Assembly: GCF_027580225.2 (NCBI RefSeq)
Contig: NC_073343.2
Coordinates: 1,054,001-1,118,000, forward strand
DNA: 64,000 bases
Source of the DNA: Misgurnus anguillicaudatus
Taxonomy: Eukaryota; Chordata; Actinopteri; Cypriniformes; Cobitidae
Reading direction: 5' to 3'
A program made the translations under genes and the position numbers. The stretch's first letter is position 1; each line of letters starts with the position of its first letter. Below the pieces are notes generated by a model, which worked only from the letters and a program-made list of their open reading frames with translations, did not search any database and was not told the origin of the DNA. Shown here piece by piece: positions 14,263 through 25,077 of this stretch.

Positions 14263-15013
14263 AACAGATGCTTTTATCCATAATGTCATGGTGCATTTCA
14301 ACCTTTATATTATTATCATCACTATGTGTCTTTCATAGGATACAAACCCATAACAATTATGGTGCTACTGCAGTGCTCTTACAATTGAGCTACATTATTG
14401 TTCATTACAAAGCTGCAAGTTTGTGCATCCATGTATATTCCCAGATCCGAGTATGTTCCAGTGAGTCTCTATGAAAGCAGGGAAACCTGATCTTTTACAT
14501 GGTTATACTGGATAAGTGACCTACAAACAGTGAAAATTCCAACATTTTACATCATAATCTTTCTTTTTTTATGTTTTGCGTTCATTTCCAAAATTAAAAT
14601 CTCATATATTGAATATTGTCAGAGTATTGGACTCCGCTTTATAATAAAAAAAATGCAAATAACAGATGCTTTTATCCATAATGACATGGTGCATTTCAAC
14701 CTTTACATTATTATTATCATTACTATGTGTCTTTCATAGGATACAAACCCATAACATTTGTGGTGCTACTGCAATGCACTTACAATTGGGCTACATGATT
14801 GGCAAGTTTGTGCATCCGTGTTTATTCCCAGATCCGAGTATGTTCCAGTGAATCTCAATAAAAGCAGGGAAACTTGATCTTTTTACATGGTTATTGGATT
14901 AGTGAAACAGTGAAAAATCCAACATTTTACATCATAATCTTTCTTTGTTTCTATGTTTTGCATTTATTTCCAAAATTAAAATCTCATATATTGAATATTG
15001 TCAGAGTATTGGA
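14263..15013. repeat. Tandem duplication, two ~350-370 bp units, period 398 bp
   Basis: Unit 1 (14263-14631) and unit 2 (14661-~15013) share AACAGATGCTTTTATCCATAA at the start, CATAGGATACAAACCCATAAC inside and AATATTGTCAGAGTATTGGA at the end, with scattered substitutions and small indels. The first third resembles a common teleost dispersed repeat (GATGCTTTTATCCA... and ...ATTGAGCTACA), related to fragments at 32810-32900 and 47640-47740. Confidence 0.85.
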
Positions 15014-16530
15014 TAAAAATGCACGTTTTAATGCAAATTTTTTTTAAAGAGAGATCATAAAAAGTGCATATTGAAATAAGGAAATGATAGATAAATGCAA
15101 CAATAAAAGGTTTAATAAGTTATAGTCAAGGAAGTGTAGACTGCATGGTGCCAATGTTTAAGTGTTTCCTCATAATCTGAAGAATAGGAAACTCCTTTAT
15201 GTTGTTTTACTGTGCAAGTTTGCCCACAAAGGCATTTACTCGAAGAAAGCAAAAAAATACATTAACTTTACACAACTTCCGCGTGTACACTCCAACAGCA
15301 AGCCCTCAAACACCCAAATACCATAGTAACAGTAGCCAAGCATGTAAACCCCGAGGGCACAGGGTGTTCCACTAAAATGCAACCGATTTTGCAATGTGTA
15401 TTGTGCAGTAGCACAACAAAAAGTGTACTTCCATTGGGAAATGTTTTTATGGTGGTAAAATGATATCAGTGTGGCCTAGAAACATATTGGAGTGTTTTGT
15501 GTATGGCACTAAAGAAAAAGCACAGATAAAATCAAGAACGTGACCTGAAATGTACAATAATGCAATTTGATATTGTTGCTTTGCAGGAAGCCCCTCTATT
15601 TCATCTGATCAAATACTGGAAACTTTCTTAAATGTTCCTTTCCACGGTCATGTGATCATCAGTGTGGATAGGACGTCCTGTTTGACCCCAGCTGATGCGT
15701 AGTCTCTCGTCAGCGTGTTTATGACCGGGAATCTTTGGTGGGAGAACAGTGGGCTACCCAGTTAACCTCTTCCTCCTTTACTGAAACATTTGTGTGTACA
15801 TATGCATAAACATACACTTCCTTAAATGCTGAAAACATACATTTATATATAAGTTCATATATGCAGGGCCAACGCTATAGATGTTACTTTAAAAAAAAAG
15901 TATCTTATGATACATGATGACTTTACCACGTTTTCAGGCAAAAAATAGAAAAAACTATAAAGTCATATAGGAACATAATGTTCTGACACATCAGACGATT
16001 CACTGACTCATGGGGAATCATACGGATTGTTTAGACTCAGTGGACGGATATGTGATCCGCCCTGTCCAAACTCCACCGGAATTTCCATTTTCTTCAGCCT
16101 ACCCTGGGGTCACTAACCGTTCTTATATACATCTAAGGTACAGGTCATGAGTTTCAAAACTGAAAATGAGTTAATGACCTGTTTACATTGTTTTAGATTT
16201 CCCCCATATTTCCAATTACAGTCATGAATGTGTCATGTTCCTCAGCCCATACATTAGTGCTGCGTTTGAGGGCTTTTAACAAGTGGGTGTTCCTCACAGT
16301 GGGGAATCCTGAGACTCGTGGCCCATGAATCAAACAGGAACGTGACTCCACGCCAATCTCACCTGAAAGGGTGCGGTAGTCCTAAATGTTATGTAAGAGA
16401 ACTGTTGAATGTGAGATAATGGACTGCATTGATTGTAAAGGGGTAGCACATTCCTTGCATATTTACCCAACAGCCTTTTGTCTTTCATTCTCACGCAAAG
16501 CCATCCAGACATCTATCTATATCTATATAC

Positions 16531-16759
16531 TCTATGCTGGGTTATTTTCGACCCAGTGTTGGGTCGAAAAGGAACCAGCCCAGTTTCTGGGTTAAATTAA
16601 CCCAGGAAATGTTTATATTTGACCCAACATGAGCTTATAAAAACCAAGCATCTTGGGATAAAACAACCCAGCATAGGTTAAATTACAACCCAACGGGCTA
16701 GGCTCATTTTTTTGACCCAACGCTGGGTTGGGTTAAAAATAACCCAGCATTTTTTAGAG
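16531..16759. mobile_element. MITE rich in AACCCA/TGGGTT words
   Basis: Left ATGCTGGGTTATTTTCGACC and right GGGTTAAAAATAACCCAGCAT are inverted. The interior has several more AACCCA and TGGGTT words. A related terminus (AGTAACCCAGTATTTTTTTAGAG) occurs near 19184-19206. Non-coding. Confidence 0.75.
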
Positions 16760-17549
16760 GTCTGTCTGTATCTATGTATGCATTACTTCAATTGTAGACA
16801 GAGAAGGCTAATAAGTTACATAATACATCTATACACATATAGGCATTCACTCAAAGTGACTTAGAAGTGAGGAATGTTAAAATACAACGTAAAGTACTAG
16901 AGTACATTTGTCACAATAGTGTGAATAGCAATGTGTTTTGTCATAGTTCTCGCGTGCAGTTTATATAAGTCACACATTTGGCTGGTAGGTTTCTTCCCCT
17001 TACCGCCCTCTAGAGTTTAAAAATATAAAAATATTTATAATTTCGTCATTTTGACCTCTTCAGAGTGACCGTGCGATTTTGGTGTTGAGTTCTGCTTTTT
17101 CTGCTGGTTTTGTTTTTGACCGTATTAGTCTGCACCCTAAAATTAAAACAATTATTAAGATATGTATTTAAATATATAACTAAACATTTGAATAAAAATG
17201 TGTAATTATATTTAGATTTACATTTGTGACGTTCAACAGTGTTAATGATAACGAAAAGGGATTAATCTTAGTGAGGCAAAAATAAGTGCTATGCAAAGTA
17301 CTAAACACATTGTAGATACAATTTCTGTTGGTTTTGATTTTTTTTTTATTAATTTTTAAATTAGGCTATTAAACAAAAAATAAAATGGTTCAAAATGGTG
17401 ATAACTAGTTGTCAAAATAAAATTGGCACAAATTCGAAACAAAAATGCTGAAGTTGTACAACAGCTTGGTGGACAAACCCAAATGTTGGGTTTAAATGAA
17501 TCTACACAGGGTTGTTTTTTAACTGTCACTGTCCCACAGGTGGCTGCAT

Positions 17550-18050
17550 TACATATTTAAAATAATAATTTCTTATCAATCACTAATCTTGACAAACTAT
17601 ATACCATTGGAAAGCTTTCAGATTGAGATTTTTATATTTCATCATCATTTTGCAAAAATAATGATATAGTACGAGTAATTTTCTAAAATATCACTGGCCA
17701 AATGTGGGCCCATATTTATTAGATAACCTATAAACCTGAAATAGTCTTGACGAAATATATATGGTTGGAAAGATGTAAGAATGTATTTTTGATATTTCAA
17801 GGCCATTTGATAATAGAAATTTAGTAGTGACAGTCATTTTTTAAATGTCACTCACCCCGTAATTTTAATATATAATTATAATTTATTCTATTATAAATCT
17901 TCAAAAATCTTGACAACCTATATTGGAAAGCTCTAAGAATGTAGTTTTCATATTTCAAAACCTTTTTTTTTCATTAATAATGATGCAGTGACAGTAATTT
18001 ATTATTTTGTGATTTGTGAATATGCAGCAAACCGTTGACAACTAGTGGCC
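17550..18050. repeat. Three diverged ~160 bp direct repeats
   Basis: CTTGAC(A/G)A...TAT...(T)TGGAAAG...AAGAATGTA-like...TATTTCA recurs with anchors near 17588, 17746 and 17909 (spacings about 158 and 163 bp), each followed by a variant of AATAATGAT..AGTGACAGTAAT. Old, decayed tandem array. Confidence 0.65.
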
Positions 18051-18080
18051 TTTGCTGGTATACATTAAAGGTTCTCAGCT

Positions 18081-18322
18081 AAAATAAAATAAAATAAAAT
18101 AAAATAAAATAAATAAAATAAAATAAAATAAAATAAAATAAAATAAAATAAAATAAAATAAAATAAAATAAAATAAAATAAAATAAAATAAAATAAAATA
18201 AAATAAAATAAAATAAAATAAAATAAAATAAAATAATAAAAAAAAATTAAATTAAATTAAATAAAAAAAATAATAAATAAATTAATAAATAAATAAATAA
18301 ATAAAATAAAATAAAATAAAAT

Positions 18323-18353
<31 letters not shown>

Positions 18354-18808
18354 TAAAAAAAAATTAAATTAAATTAAATAAAAAAAATAATAAATAAATT
18401 AATAAATAAATAAATAAATAAAATAAAATAAAATAAAATAAAATAAAATAAAATAAAATAAAATAAAATAAAATAATAATAAAAAAATAAATAAAATAAA
18501 ATAATACAAAAATAAATAAAATAAAATAAAATAAAATAAAATAAAATAAAATAAAATAAAATAAAATAATGAATAAATGAATAAATGAATAAATGAATAA
18601 ATAAATAAATAAAATAAAATAAAATAAAATAAAATAAAATAAAATAAAATAAAATAAAATAAAATAAAAATTAAATTAAATTAAATTAAATTAAATTAAA
18701 TTAAATTAAATTAAATTAAATTAAATTAAATTAAGTTAAATTAAATTAAATTAAATTAAATTAAATTAAATTAAATTAAATTAAATTAAATTAAATTAAT
18801 TAAAAATA
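18081..18808. repeat. ~730 bp A/T-only pentanucleotide tract
   Basis: Mostly (AAAAT)n, with a duplicated inner block near 18236-18300 and 18355-18420, a short run with GAAT near 18570, then a switch to (AAATT)n from about 18667. Nearly free of G and C on the plus strand. Confidence 0.95.
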
Positions 18809-18825
18809 CAAAAAGTTGGTAAAAC

Positions 18826-19088
18826 TACGGAAGAGGATTAGGGCGACTTGTGAAAAAATATTTGAATTCTGACTTTAATCTCAGAATTCTGAGATTAAAG
18901 TCAGAATTCTGAGATTAAAGTCAGAATTCTGAGATTAAAGTCAGAATTCTGAGATTAAAGTCAGAATTCTGAATTCTGAGTTTAAAGTCAGAATTCTGAA
19001 TTCTGAGTTTAAAGTCAGAATTCTGAGATTAAAGTCAGAATTCAAATATTTTTTTCACCAGTGGCCCTAGCCCTAATCCTCTTCCGTA
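18826..19088. mobile_element. MITE with an internal EcoRI-word minisatellite
   Basis: Termini TACGGAAGAGGATTAGGGC and GCCCTAATCCTCTTCCGTA are inverted; next inward, GTGAAAAAATATTTGAATTC is mirrored by GAATTCAAATATTTTTTTCAC. Between them a ~20 bp unit, AGAATTCTGAGATTAAAGTC, is repeated with variants from about 18862 to 19045, giving many GAATTC sites. TA at both edges suggests a TA target duplication. Confidence 0.8.
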
Positions 19089-19221
19089 TAAAACCACTAA
19101 AAGTGTGACAAAATGACAAAAAAAACCCATTTTCATTAAATCCAACAGTTGGGTTTGTCCATATTTTACTAAACCATGGGTTAAAGTAACCCAGTATTTT
19201 TTTAGAGTTTACAAGTTAAAG

Positions 19222-19224
19222 TGA

Positions 19225-19312
<88 letters not shown>
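19222..19312. repeat. (GAAA)n microsatellite
   Basis: About 90 bp of uninterrupted GAAA units. Confidence 0.95.
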
Positions 19313-21936
19313 ATATTTATGTATTTATGTTTGTACTGCATTAACTCTATTTGTCCACTAGAGAGAGCCAACGTGCAATAAACAACAAATGCACATTTCT
19401 CACGCATTATAATCCATTCAGTGATCACACAGCCACACATTTATTCTCGTTACATCTGATGATTATTACAAAATCTCCAGTGACCTCTGAAAAAATATAT
19501 ATTTGGGAAGAATATAGCCTACAGCTCCATCTTAATGGTATCGGCAGAATAACTCTTATCCTGGACTAAATTACAGTGGCGGTAAATATTATACGATGAA
19601 TTTCTATTATTTTTATTAAACCAGGTAGGCTAAACCAAATTAATAAATAAAGAAGATGGTTTATCTAAATAAACAACAACAGATCATTCAGCATTAATGC
19701 CATTTTACATTAAATAAAAAATAGTATTTAAAGTTAAAGGGTATTGTAAAGACAGCTGCATATGCTAAAACAAGCTAACAGAAATATTTCTAATGATTAT
19801 CTTTATTTACAGTTAGTTAATTCAGAGCTAATGAAAGACGTATCAGTGTTCGTGAGTAGGCCTAATAGAACACAAGCAGTAATTAAAGACGATTAAAGAT
19901 GAATTATTTAACAATCTGTCCATGTAATGCTGCCAGGTCCTGATGCTGAAGCTGTTCACCTCCTGCAGGGCTGAATCAAGAGCCAAAAAAAAAAAACATC
20001 AAGTGATGCTTCATCACTCCTCAACTCCAACAGAGTCAGGACAGACTCATTATCTCTCTATAGAAAACATTCCTGTGAAGTCCTCAGTCTGTGAAGTGTT
20101 CATTTGGATACCCAGAGAAGAAAAAATCTGGAGATTATTTTCAATAGGATCGGAAGAGCCGATTAAAACAACCAAAGCTGAAGAAGACCTTGTAATGTAT
20201 GTTTAAAAACAAATAAAAAATAAAAAGAAAGCGCACTTTCTCTTTTCTATCTCCCTATAATGAATCTATTATTGCATTATATATTTTTAAGTATTATTTA
20301 TGAGCACATTTATATAATTTTATATTAATGAAGTAATTTAACATGAACACATGCAAATTAAATATTGGCTCAGTAATTTAAAATTAATGATATTTTTGGT
20401 AAAATGTGAATGTGATAAGAAAGTGTATATTTTGTGTGGTTCAATTTTTACAAATTTTTAGCCCTGCTTTGTGACACATTTTACGCAATGTTGAATTTTT
20501 TTTTTTTTTTTTGAGAAAATGTACCCTCTGGACCCTCCAGATGTCCATGCGCGATACCTTCCACTAACACAAACTGGCCAAGCGTCCTTATAGCTGTTTC
20601 TCACGCTCATTTGGCGCACAGATGATTGTCCAGGGAAGCAAGTGCCAGATGAACATAATGGGATCCTAAATGGTTTGTAGGATCAGCGTCCACCCCCTCC
20701 ATGCGCCATAAAGGAGATGAGATCTCTTATCTGCGTCTACAGCCTCACTGTGCGCTTATCTGTCAGGTTATCCACAGCCTGGACCTCAGCATCCTCACAT
20801 CATCTCAACCACACTCAGATAACATAATGATGCTCTCACATGGGAAAAACAGCTAGGGATATTCCCAGCAGCATTCAGTGCAGATGTGTGTGTTGTCTAC
20901 CCATTTACAGCCTAATTTATTGTATTGTTGGATTGCTTTGTAAATGCAATTATGTGGATACGAATTCTGTTAGACTTTGGCTTATAAAGTATACATTCAT
21001 GAGCACAGATGTGTTCATAAAACAGTCGCCTGAAGCTAACAGATTCGTTTCTGTGCATTGACCTTTCAGTATCAACGAGAAAAGGCATGAATACAAATTA
21101 TTTTAATTTGATTTAGGGAGGATTATCTATCATGATTAGAATTGGCTTCTGATATCAATAAAGATTTGTTTTTAGTATAACTAAGGCATTATTATTATTT
21201 AAATAAAAATATCACTGCATTCTGAGTTACAGAACAAGATACGAGTCTTGACAAACTAATTTCTCGAAATGGAGATACTAGAAAATATTTAAGAAATATT
21301 AAAGCATTGCTAACTGAATTAATATGCAAAGTTAAAGGTAAACATGGTAGAGGTAAAGAAATAAGTAAGAATGACACCCAAAGACTTTCTATTTTACCCT
21401 TTTACAAAAAATTTAAGTGAATGAAAAATAAAAGAAGCTGAAATTCACAAATACATAACCTTTATTTATTTATTTCGCACTGGGAAAATTAAATTAAAAC
21501 ACACAAATAAATTGGAAAGGTAAAGGGATAGGTACACAGCCCTATCATATCCCCAATAATCACAAAACTCACATCAAACAATTTAAAACCTCTTTGGTAC
21601 ATTGCAAAATACAGCCTGGAAAATAAAAACCAATAATTTTATATAATCATATGAGTAACTGCGTTCTAATGTTTAAGAATTTTTTTCAGGATTAAATACT
21701 GACTGTAAAGTAAAAAAAAGAGATTAAACTTAATAACAATAAACAAATGAATCAAGTTTAATGGATGTTCTCAAATTACAGGACAGGAAACGGATAATAC
21801 AGAGTCAATGAAAGCAAACAGGGAAGGTTAAACAGCGCATCGATCATAAATAATAATCTGCTGCCTATTAGAAATAAATCTGTAACCATATCTCCTTATT
21901 AATGTTCGCCCCGCCCCGTTATTGTAATGTCACCGC

Positions 21937-21970
21937 CGATTGGGCCACTGACAGACATCTCATAAAAAAC
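21937..21970 (+). promoter_or_regulatory. insm2: insm2 core promoter candidate
   Basis: An inverted CCAAT box (GATTGGG, ~21938) is followed by a TATA-like CATAAAAAAC at about 21961, about 130 nt before the insm2 start codon, in a stretch with several GC-rich words (CGCCCCGCCCCG near 21907). A transcription start ~25-30 nt downstream would fall around 21988-21998. Confidence 0.5.
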
Positions 21971-22094
21971 CTGAAGGCGACCCAAAGGATAAAACATGCG
22001 CCATGCGCATCACAGTGACAGTGTCTCCATCCTCTCTATAGCACTTTTATCTGATCCCACCCAAGATCAGGCTGTGGGTGAATCAGACGGGAAG

Positions 22095-23642
22095 ATGCCA
22101 CGAGGATTTTTAGTGAAACGGAGTAAACGCGCCTCCTCAGCATCCTACAAAGTGCGCGTTGAAGAAAAAGAGTTGCGCAAAGCGGACCTGCCTATCCAAA
22201 CCACGCGCGGACCTACTAGTGTCCCATCTGAATGCACAGACGTGGTGGAACCTATCAGAGAAACATGGACAAGTGGTATAGCATCTAAAAACGAGTCTGG
22301 AGGAGCTGTTGAAGAAAGCACTGTCGATTACGCACAAAGTTACTTGGAACAGACCGCACCATCTCTCCACCACATAACCGACTCAAGCAGCCCGATCAAG
22401 CCCGTCAGCACAGAGACAAAACAGTCGTTTTTGGACAGGTGCTTCAGTTCACCCGCCACGGCAGAGTCGTTTCCATTGGCCACCCCGGTGTCTTCAATCG
22501 AGCGTCTCCTTATGAGCCACGCCGACATGAAGTTTGGCACACCCGTGTCCACTTCGTTGCCCCCCTACCCCTCATTTCACCAGTGCGTAAAGCGCGCATT
22601 CGTCGACCAGTCAGAGCGCAAGAGCAAAGCGCCCAGCAAAAAGCCTAAAGTCATCAGAAAACTCAACTTTGAAGACGAAGTCACCACGTCACCCGTCCTC
22701 GGGCTCAAAATAAAAAAGGAAAGCCCTGAAACGAAACTGGCACCTTCATCCAGTGGAAGAAACAAGCCTTTGGGTGAGTTTATATGCCAGCTTTGTAAGG
22801 AAGAATACCCCGATCCGTTCTCTTTGGCGCAGCACAAGTGTTCCAGGATCGTGCGCGTTGAGTACCGCTGTCCGGAGTGCGATAAAGTTTTCAGCTGTCC
22901 CGCCAACCTCGCCTCGCACCGTAGGTGGCACAAACCTCGCAACCTCAGCAGCGGAGACACCCAGAAAAAGTCTCAGATGGAGGTGCGTAACAACGAGAAG
23001 ACATCAGTGGAGGGGAAGGAAAACGCCAGTAAGATCAGAATCAACAATCAGCACCACTTAAATCCGGACAGCTCCCAACATCCCAGATCAGCACCGGACA
23101 GCAATATGCCACACGGATTGTCCCAAAATCCTCCTCTGGACCAAAGGTACCCAACCACTGACAAGTGCTATGATCTGCACGCTGACAACTCCAGGTTGTT
23201 CGATCACTGCCCAGAAGAATCCGACAGTTCCACCACCCCTTACCTACCCTCACCTGGGCCAGAAGACGTGTACGAATGCCACTACTGCGGCAAGAAGTTT
23301 CGCAGACAAGCCTATCTGAGAAAACACCTTGCTGCGCACGAGACAATCAAATCTTCTTTTAATCATATAGAGAGCGGACAGATCACTTTTCCGTGCCACC
23401 TCTGTGGTGCGCATTTCCCCTCCGCCGAGATAAGGGAGAAACACAGACTCTGGCACGCAGTCAGAGACGATTTATTACTGAGACCTGATCTGAGCCCCGC
23501 TGAGCAACAGATATACTCGTGCAAGCACTGTCCCTCCACTTTCTTTAGTTCTCCAGGTTTGACCAGACACATCAACAAGAGTCACCCAACAGAGAACAGA
23601 CAGGTGATGCTGCTGCAGATGGCGGTCAGGCCGGGATGCTGA
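22095..23642 (+). CDS. insm2: Insulinoma-associated protein 2 (INSM2), zinc-finger transcriptional repressor
   Basis: Nuclear DNA-binding repressor of the INSM family, linked to neuroendocrine differentiation. Single exon, 515 aa, stop TGA 23640-23642, near the ~566 aa I recall for human INSM2. I start at 22095 because MPRGFLVKRS is the SNAG repressor-recruiting motif, which must be N-terminal; an in-frame ATG at 21996 would bury it behind 33 residues. Residues 183-207 carry KPKVIRKLNFEDEVTTSPVL, a family signature. Five zinc fingers follow: Cys231/Cys234 with His247 and Cys249 (a C2HC-like finger), then C2H2 fingers at 259-279, 395-415, 434-454 and 476-497. CHLCGAHFPSAEIREKHRLW and the VEGKEN segment fit INSM2 rather than INSM1, and so does the neighbourhood (nfkbia and ralgapa1). 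The tail is VRPGC. The 3'UTR contains a MITE. Intact, no frameshift. Confidence 0.95.
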   Translation: MPRGFLVKRSKRASSASYKVRVEEKELRKADLPIQTTRGPTSVPSECTDVVEPIRETWTSGIASKNESGGAVEESTVDYAQSYLEQTAPSLHHITDSSSPIKPVSTETKQSFLDRCFSSPATAESFPLATPVSSIERLLMSHADMKFGTPVSTSLPPYPSFHQCVKRAFVDQSERKSKAPSKKPKVIRKLNFEDEVTTSPVLGLKIKKESPETKLAPSSSGRNKPLGEFICQLCKEEYPDPFSLAQHKCSRIVRVEYRCPECDKVFSCPANLASHRRWHKPRNLSSGDTQKKSQMEVRNNEKTSVEGKENASKIRINNQHHLNPDSSQHPRSAPDSNMPHGLSQNPPLDQRYPTTDKCYDLHADNSRLFDHCPEESDSSTTPYLPSPGPEDVYECHYCGKKFRRQAYLRKHLAAHETIKSSFNHIESGQITFPCHLCGAHFPSAEIREKHRLWHAVRDDLLLRPDLSPAEQQIYSCKHCPSTFFSSPGLTRHINKSHPTENRQVMLLQMAVRPGC

Positions 23643-23650
23643 AAAACATG

Positions 23651-23832
23651 TTTAAAGGGATAGTTCACCCAAAAATGAAAATTCTGTCAACAATTACTCA
23701 CTCTTATGTTGTTTCAAACCTGTATACATTTCTTTGTTCTGATCAACACGAAGGAAGATAAGAACACGAACGATTTGATTAAGAACATTGCCTTGAAATG
23801 ATGATTTTTTTTGGGTGAACTATCCCTTTAAT
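23651..23832. mobile_element. TTAA-flanked palindromic MITE in the insm2 3'UTR, family D copy 1
   Basis: TTAA (23652-23655) then AGGGATAGTTCACCCAAAAA; the right end is TTTTTTGGGTGAACTATCCC then TTAA (23828-23831). A second copy is at 41085-41608. It starts only ~10 nt after the insm2 stop codon, so it is transcribed as part of the 3'UTR. Confidence 0.9.
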
Positions 23833-24066
23833 GGCGCGCGTGTTGTTGTTATTACTCCTCTTGGCTTATTAATAGACTACATCCAGTATCTTTGTGTGGG
23901 AATATTACATTTATAGAGACATATTTATATAAATCCTTTGACAAACGTTACTGTATATAATGCTTAACTTGGTAGTTCATGCATATGAGTGAATCAATGT
24001 TTGTTTGATTCACCATTTTTAACTATTTAATGATCTGTTAAGCATTGTATATATTTTAATGCTATC

Positions 24067-24072
24067 AATAAA
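24067..24072 (+). terminator. insm2: insm2 polyadenylation signal
   Basis: AATAAA ~425 nt after the stop codon, downstream of the MITE, in AT-rich sequence. Confidence 0.65.
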
Positions 24073-24184
24073 AGTTATTAAAGAGTTGCATTAAGTCATA
24101 AAGCTCACTGTATGGTTATTTTTTTACATAAGATATTACAACATGGAAATTACTATACAATGCGTCTCATTATAAAGCTTGCTT

Positions 24185-24381
24185 TACACTGAAAAAAATG
24201 GTTAACTCAATTAACTCAATTTTTAAGGGAAGTGGTTGCAATCAATTTATTTAAGCTACATTTAATAAAAAAATAATAATAAAATAAAAAACTTTTGTTT
24301 AAATGTAGCTTAAATAAATTGATTGCAACCACTTACCTTAAAAAATTGAGTAAATTGAATGAAGCATTTTTGTTTAGTGTA
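24185..24381. mobile_element. Hairpin MITE, family E copy 1
   Basis: Begins TACACTGAAAAAAATGG and ends TGTTTAGTGTA. Left-arm GTGGTTGCAATCAATTTATT and TTAAGCTACATTTAA are mirrored by TTAAATGTAGCTTAAATAAA and TTGATTGCAACCACTTACC. Could fold into a long stem with an A/T loop. Confidence 0.85.
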
Positions 24382-24507
24382 GTTTTGCTTGTCATTTATT
24401 TCTAGACCATGAATTAACAACTGTTTTCATTACATTTGGATTTAAATGTATATTTACATATAAGTTGAAAAATATATATGATAATCAATAGGCTGGTAAG
24501 ACTGATT

Positions 24508-24694
24508 TTAATCAATTTTTTTAAGGTAAGTGGTTGCAATCAATTTATTTAAGCTACATTCAAACAAAAGTTTTATATTTTATTTTATTTCATGTTACTA
24601 ATCTTTTTTGTTTAAATGTAGCTAAAATAAATCGATTGCAACCACTTACCTTTAAAAAATTATTTAAATTCAATGAATAATTTTGTTCAGTGTA
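24508..24694. mobile_element. Hairpin MITE, family E copy 2
   Basis: Same arms (GGTAAGTGGTTGCAATCAAT ... ATTGCAACCACTTACC), ending GTTCAGTGTA. The left terminus has diverged; no clear TACACTG. Confidence 0.8.
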
Positions 24695-24878
24695 TACAAT
24701 GAAAAACTTTAAGTGTCATATTTATAATTCCCTCAATAGTTTTGATATTTTTTTAACTGTTGAGGGGAAAATAAAGAGATAAATACGTCTTTGAAGACTC
24801 TTTCGAACGTGACCTATTTGTTATTTGCATTAAACACATTATGTAATCTTAATGCAATGATGAACACTAAAACACTTT

Positions 24879-25077
24879 TACACTGAAAAAATTGATTCAT
24901 TCAATTTACTAAATTTTTTAAGGTAAGTGGTTGCAATCAATTTATTTAAGCTACATTTAAACAAAAGTTTTTTTATTTTATTTTACTTTTTTTGTTTAAA
25001 TGTAGCTTAAATAAATTGATTGCAACCACTTACCTTTAAAAATGGAGTAAATTGAATGAATAATTTTTTTCACTGTA
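24879..25077. mobile_element. Hairpin MITE, family E copy 3
   Basis: TACACTGAAAAAATTGATTC to TTTTTTTCACTGTA, with the same inverted arms. Flanking TA at both ends suggests a TA target duplication. Confidence 0.85.

Noticed and set aside
18862..19045. Regular 20 bp repeats resembling a CRISPR array
   Set aside because: No unique spacers; a tandem minisatellite in a vertebrate MITE.
19216..19440. 74-codon minus-strand open frame with FLSF repeats
   Set aside because: Translation of the (GAAA)n microsatellite.
22577..22960. 127-codon minus-strand open frame
   Set aside because: Shadow of the GC-rich insm2 coding exon.
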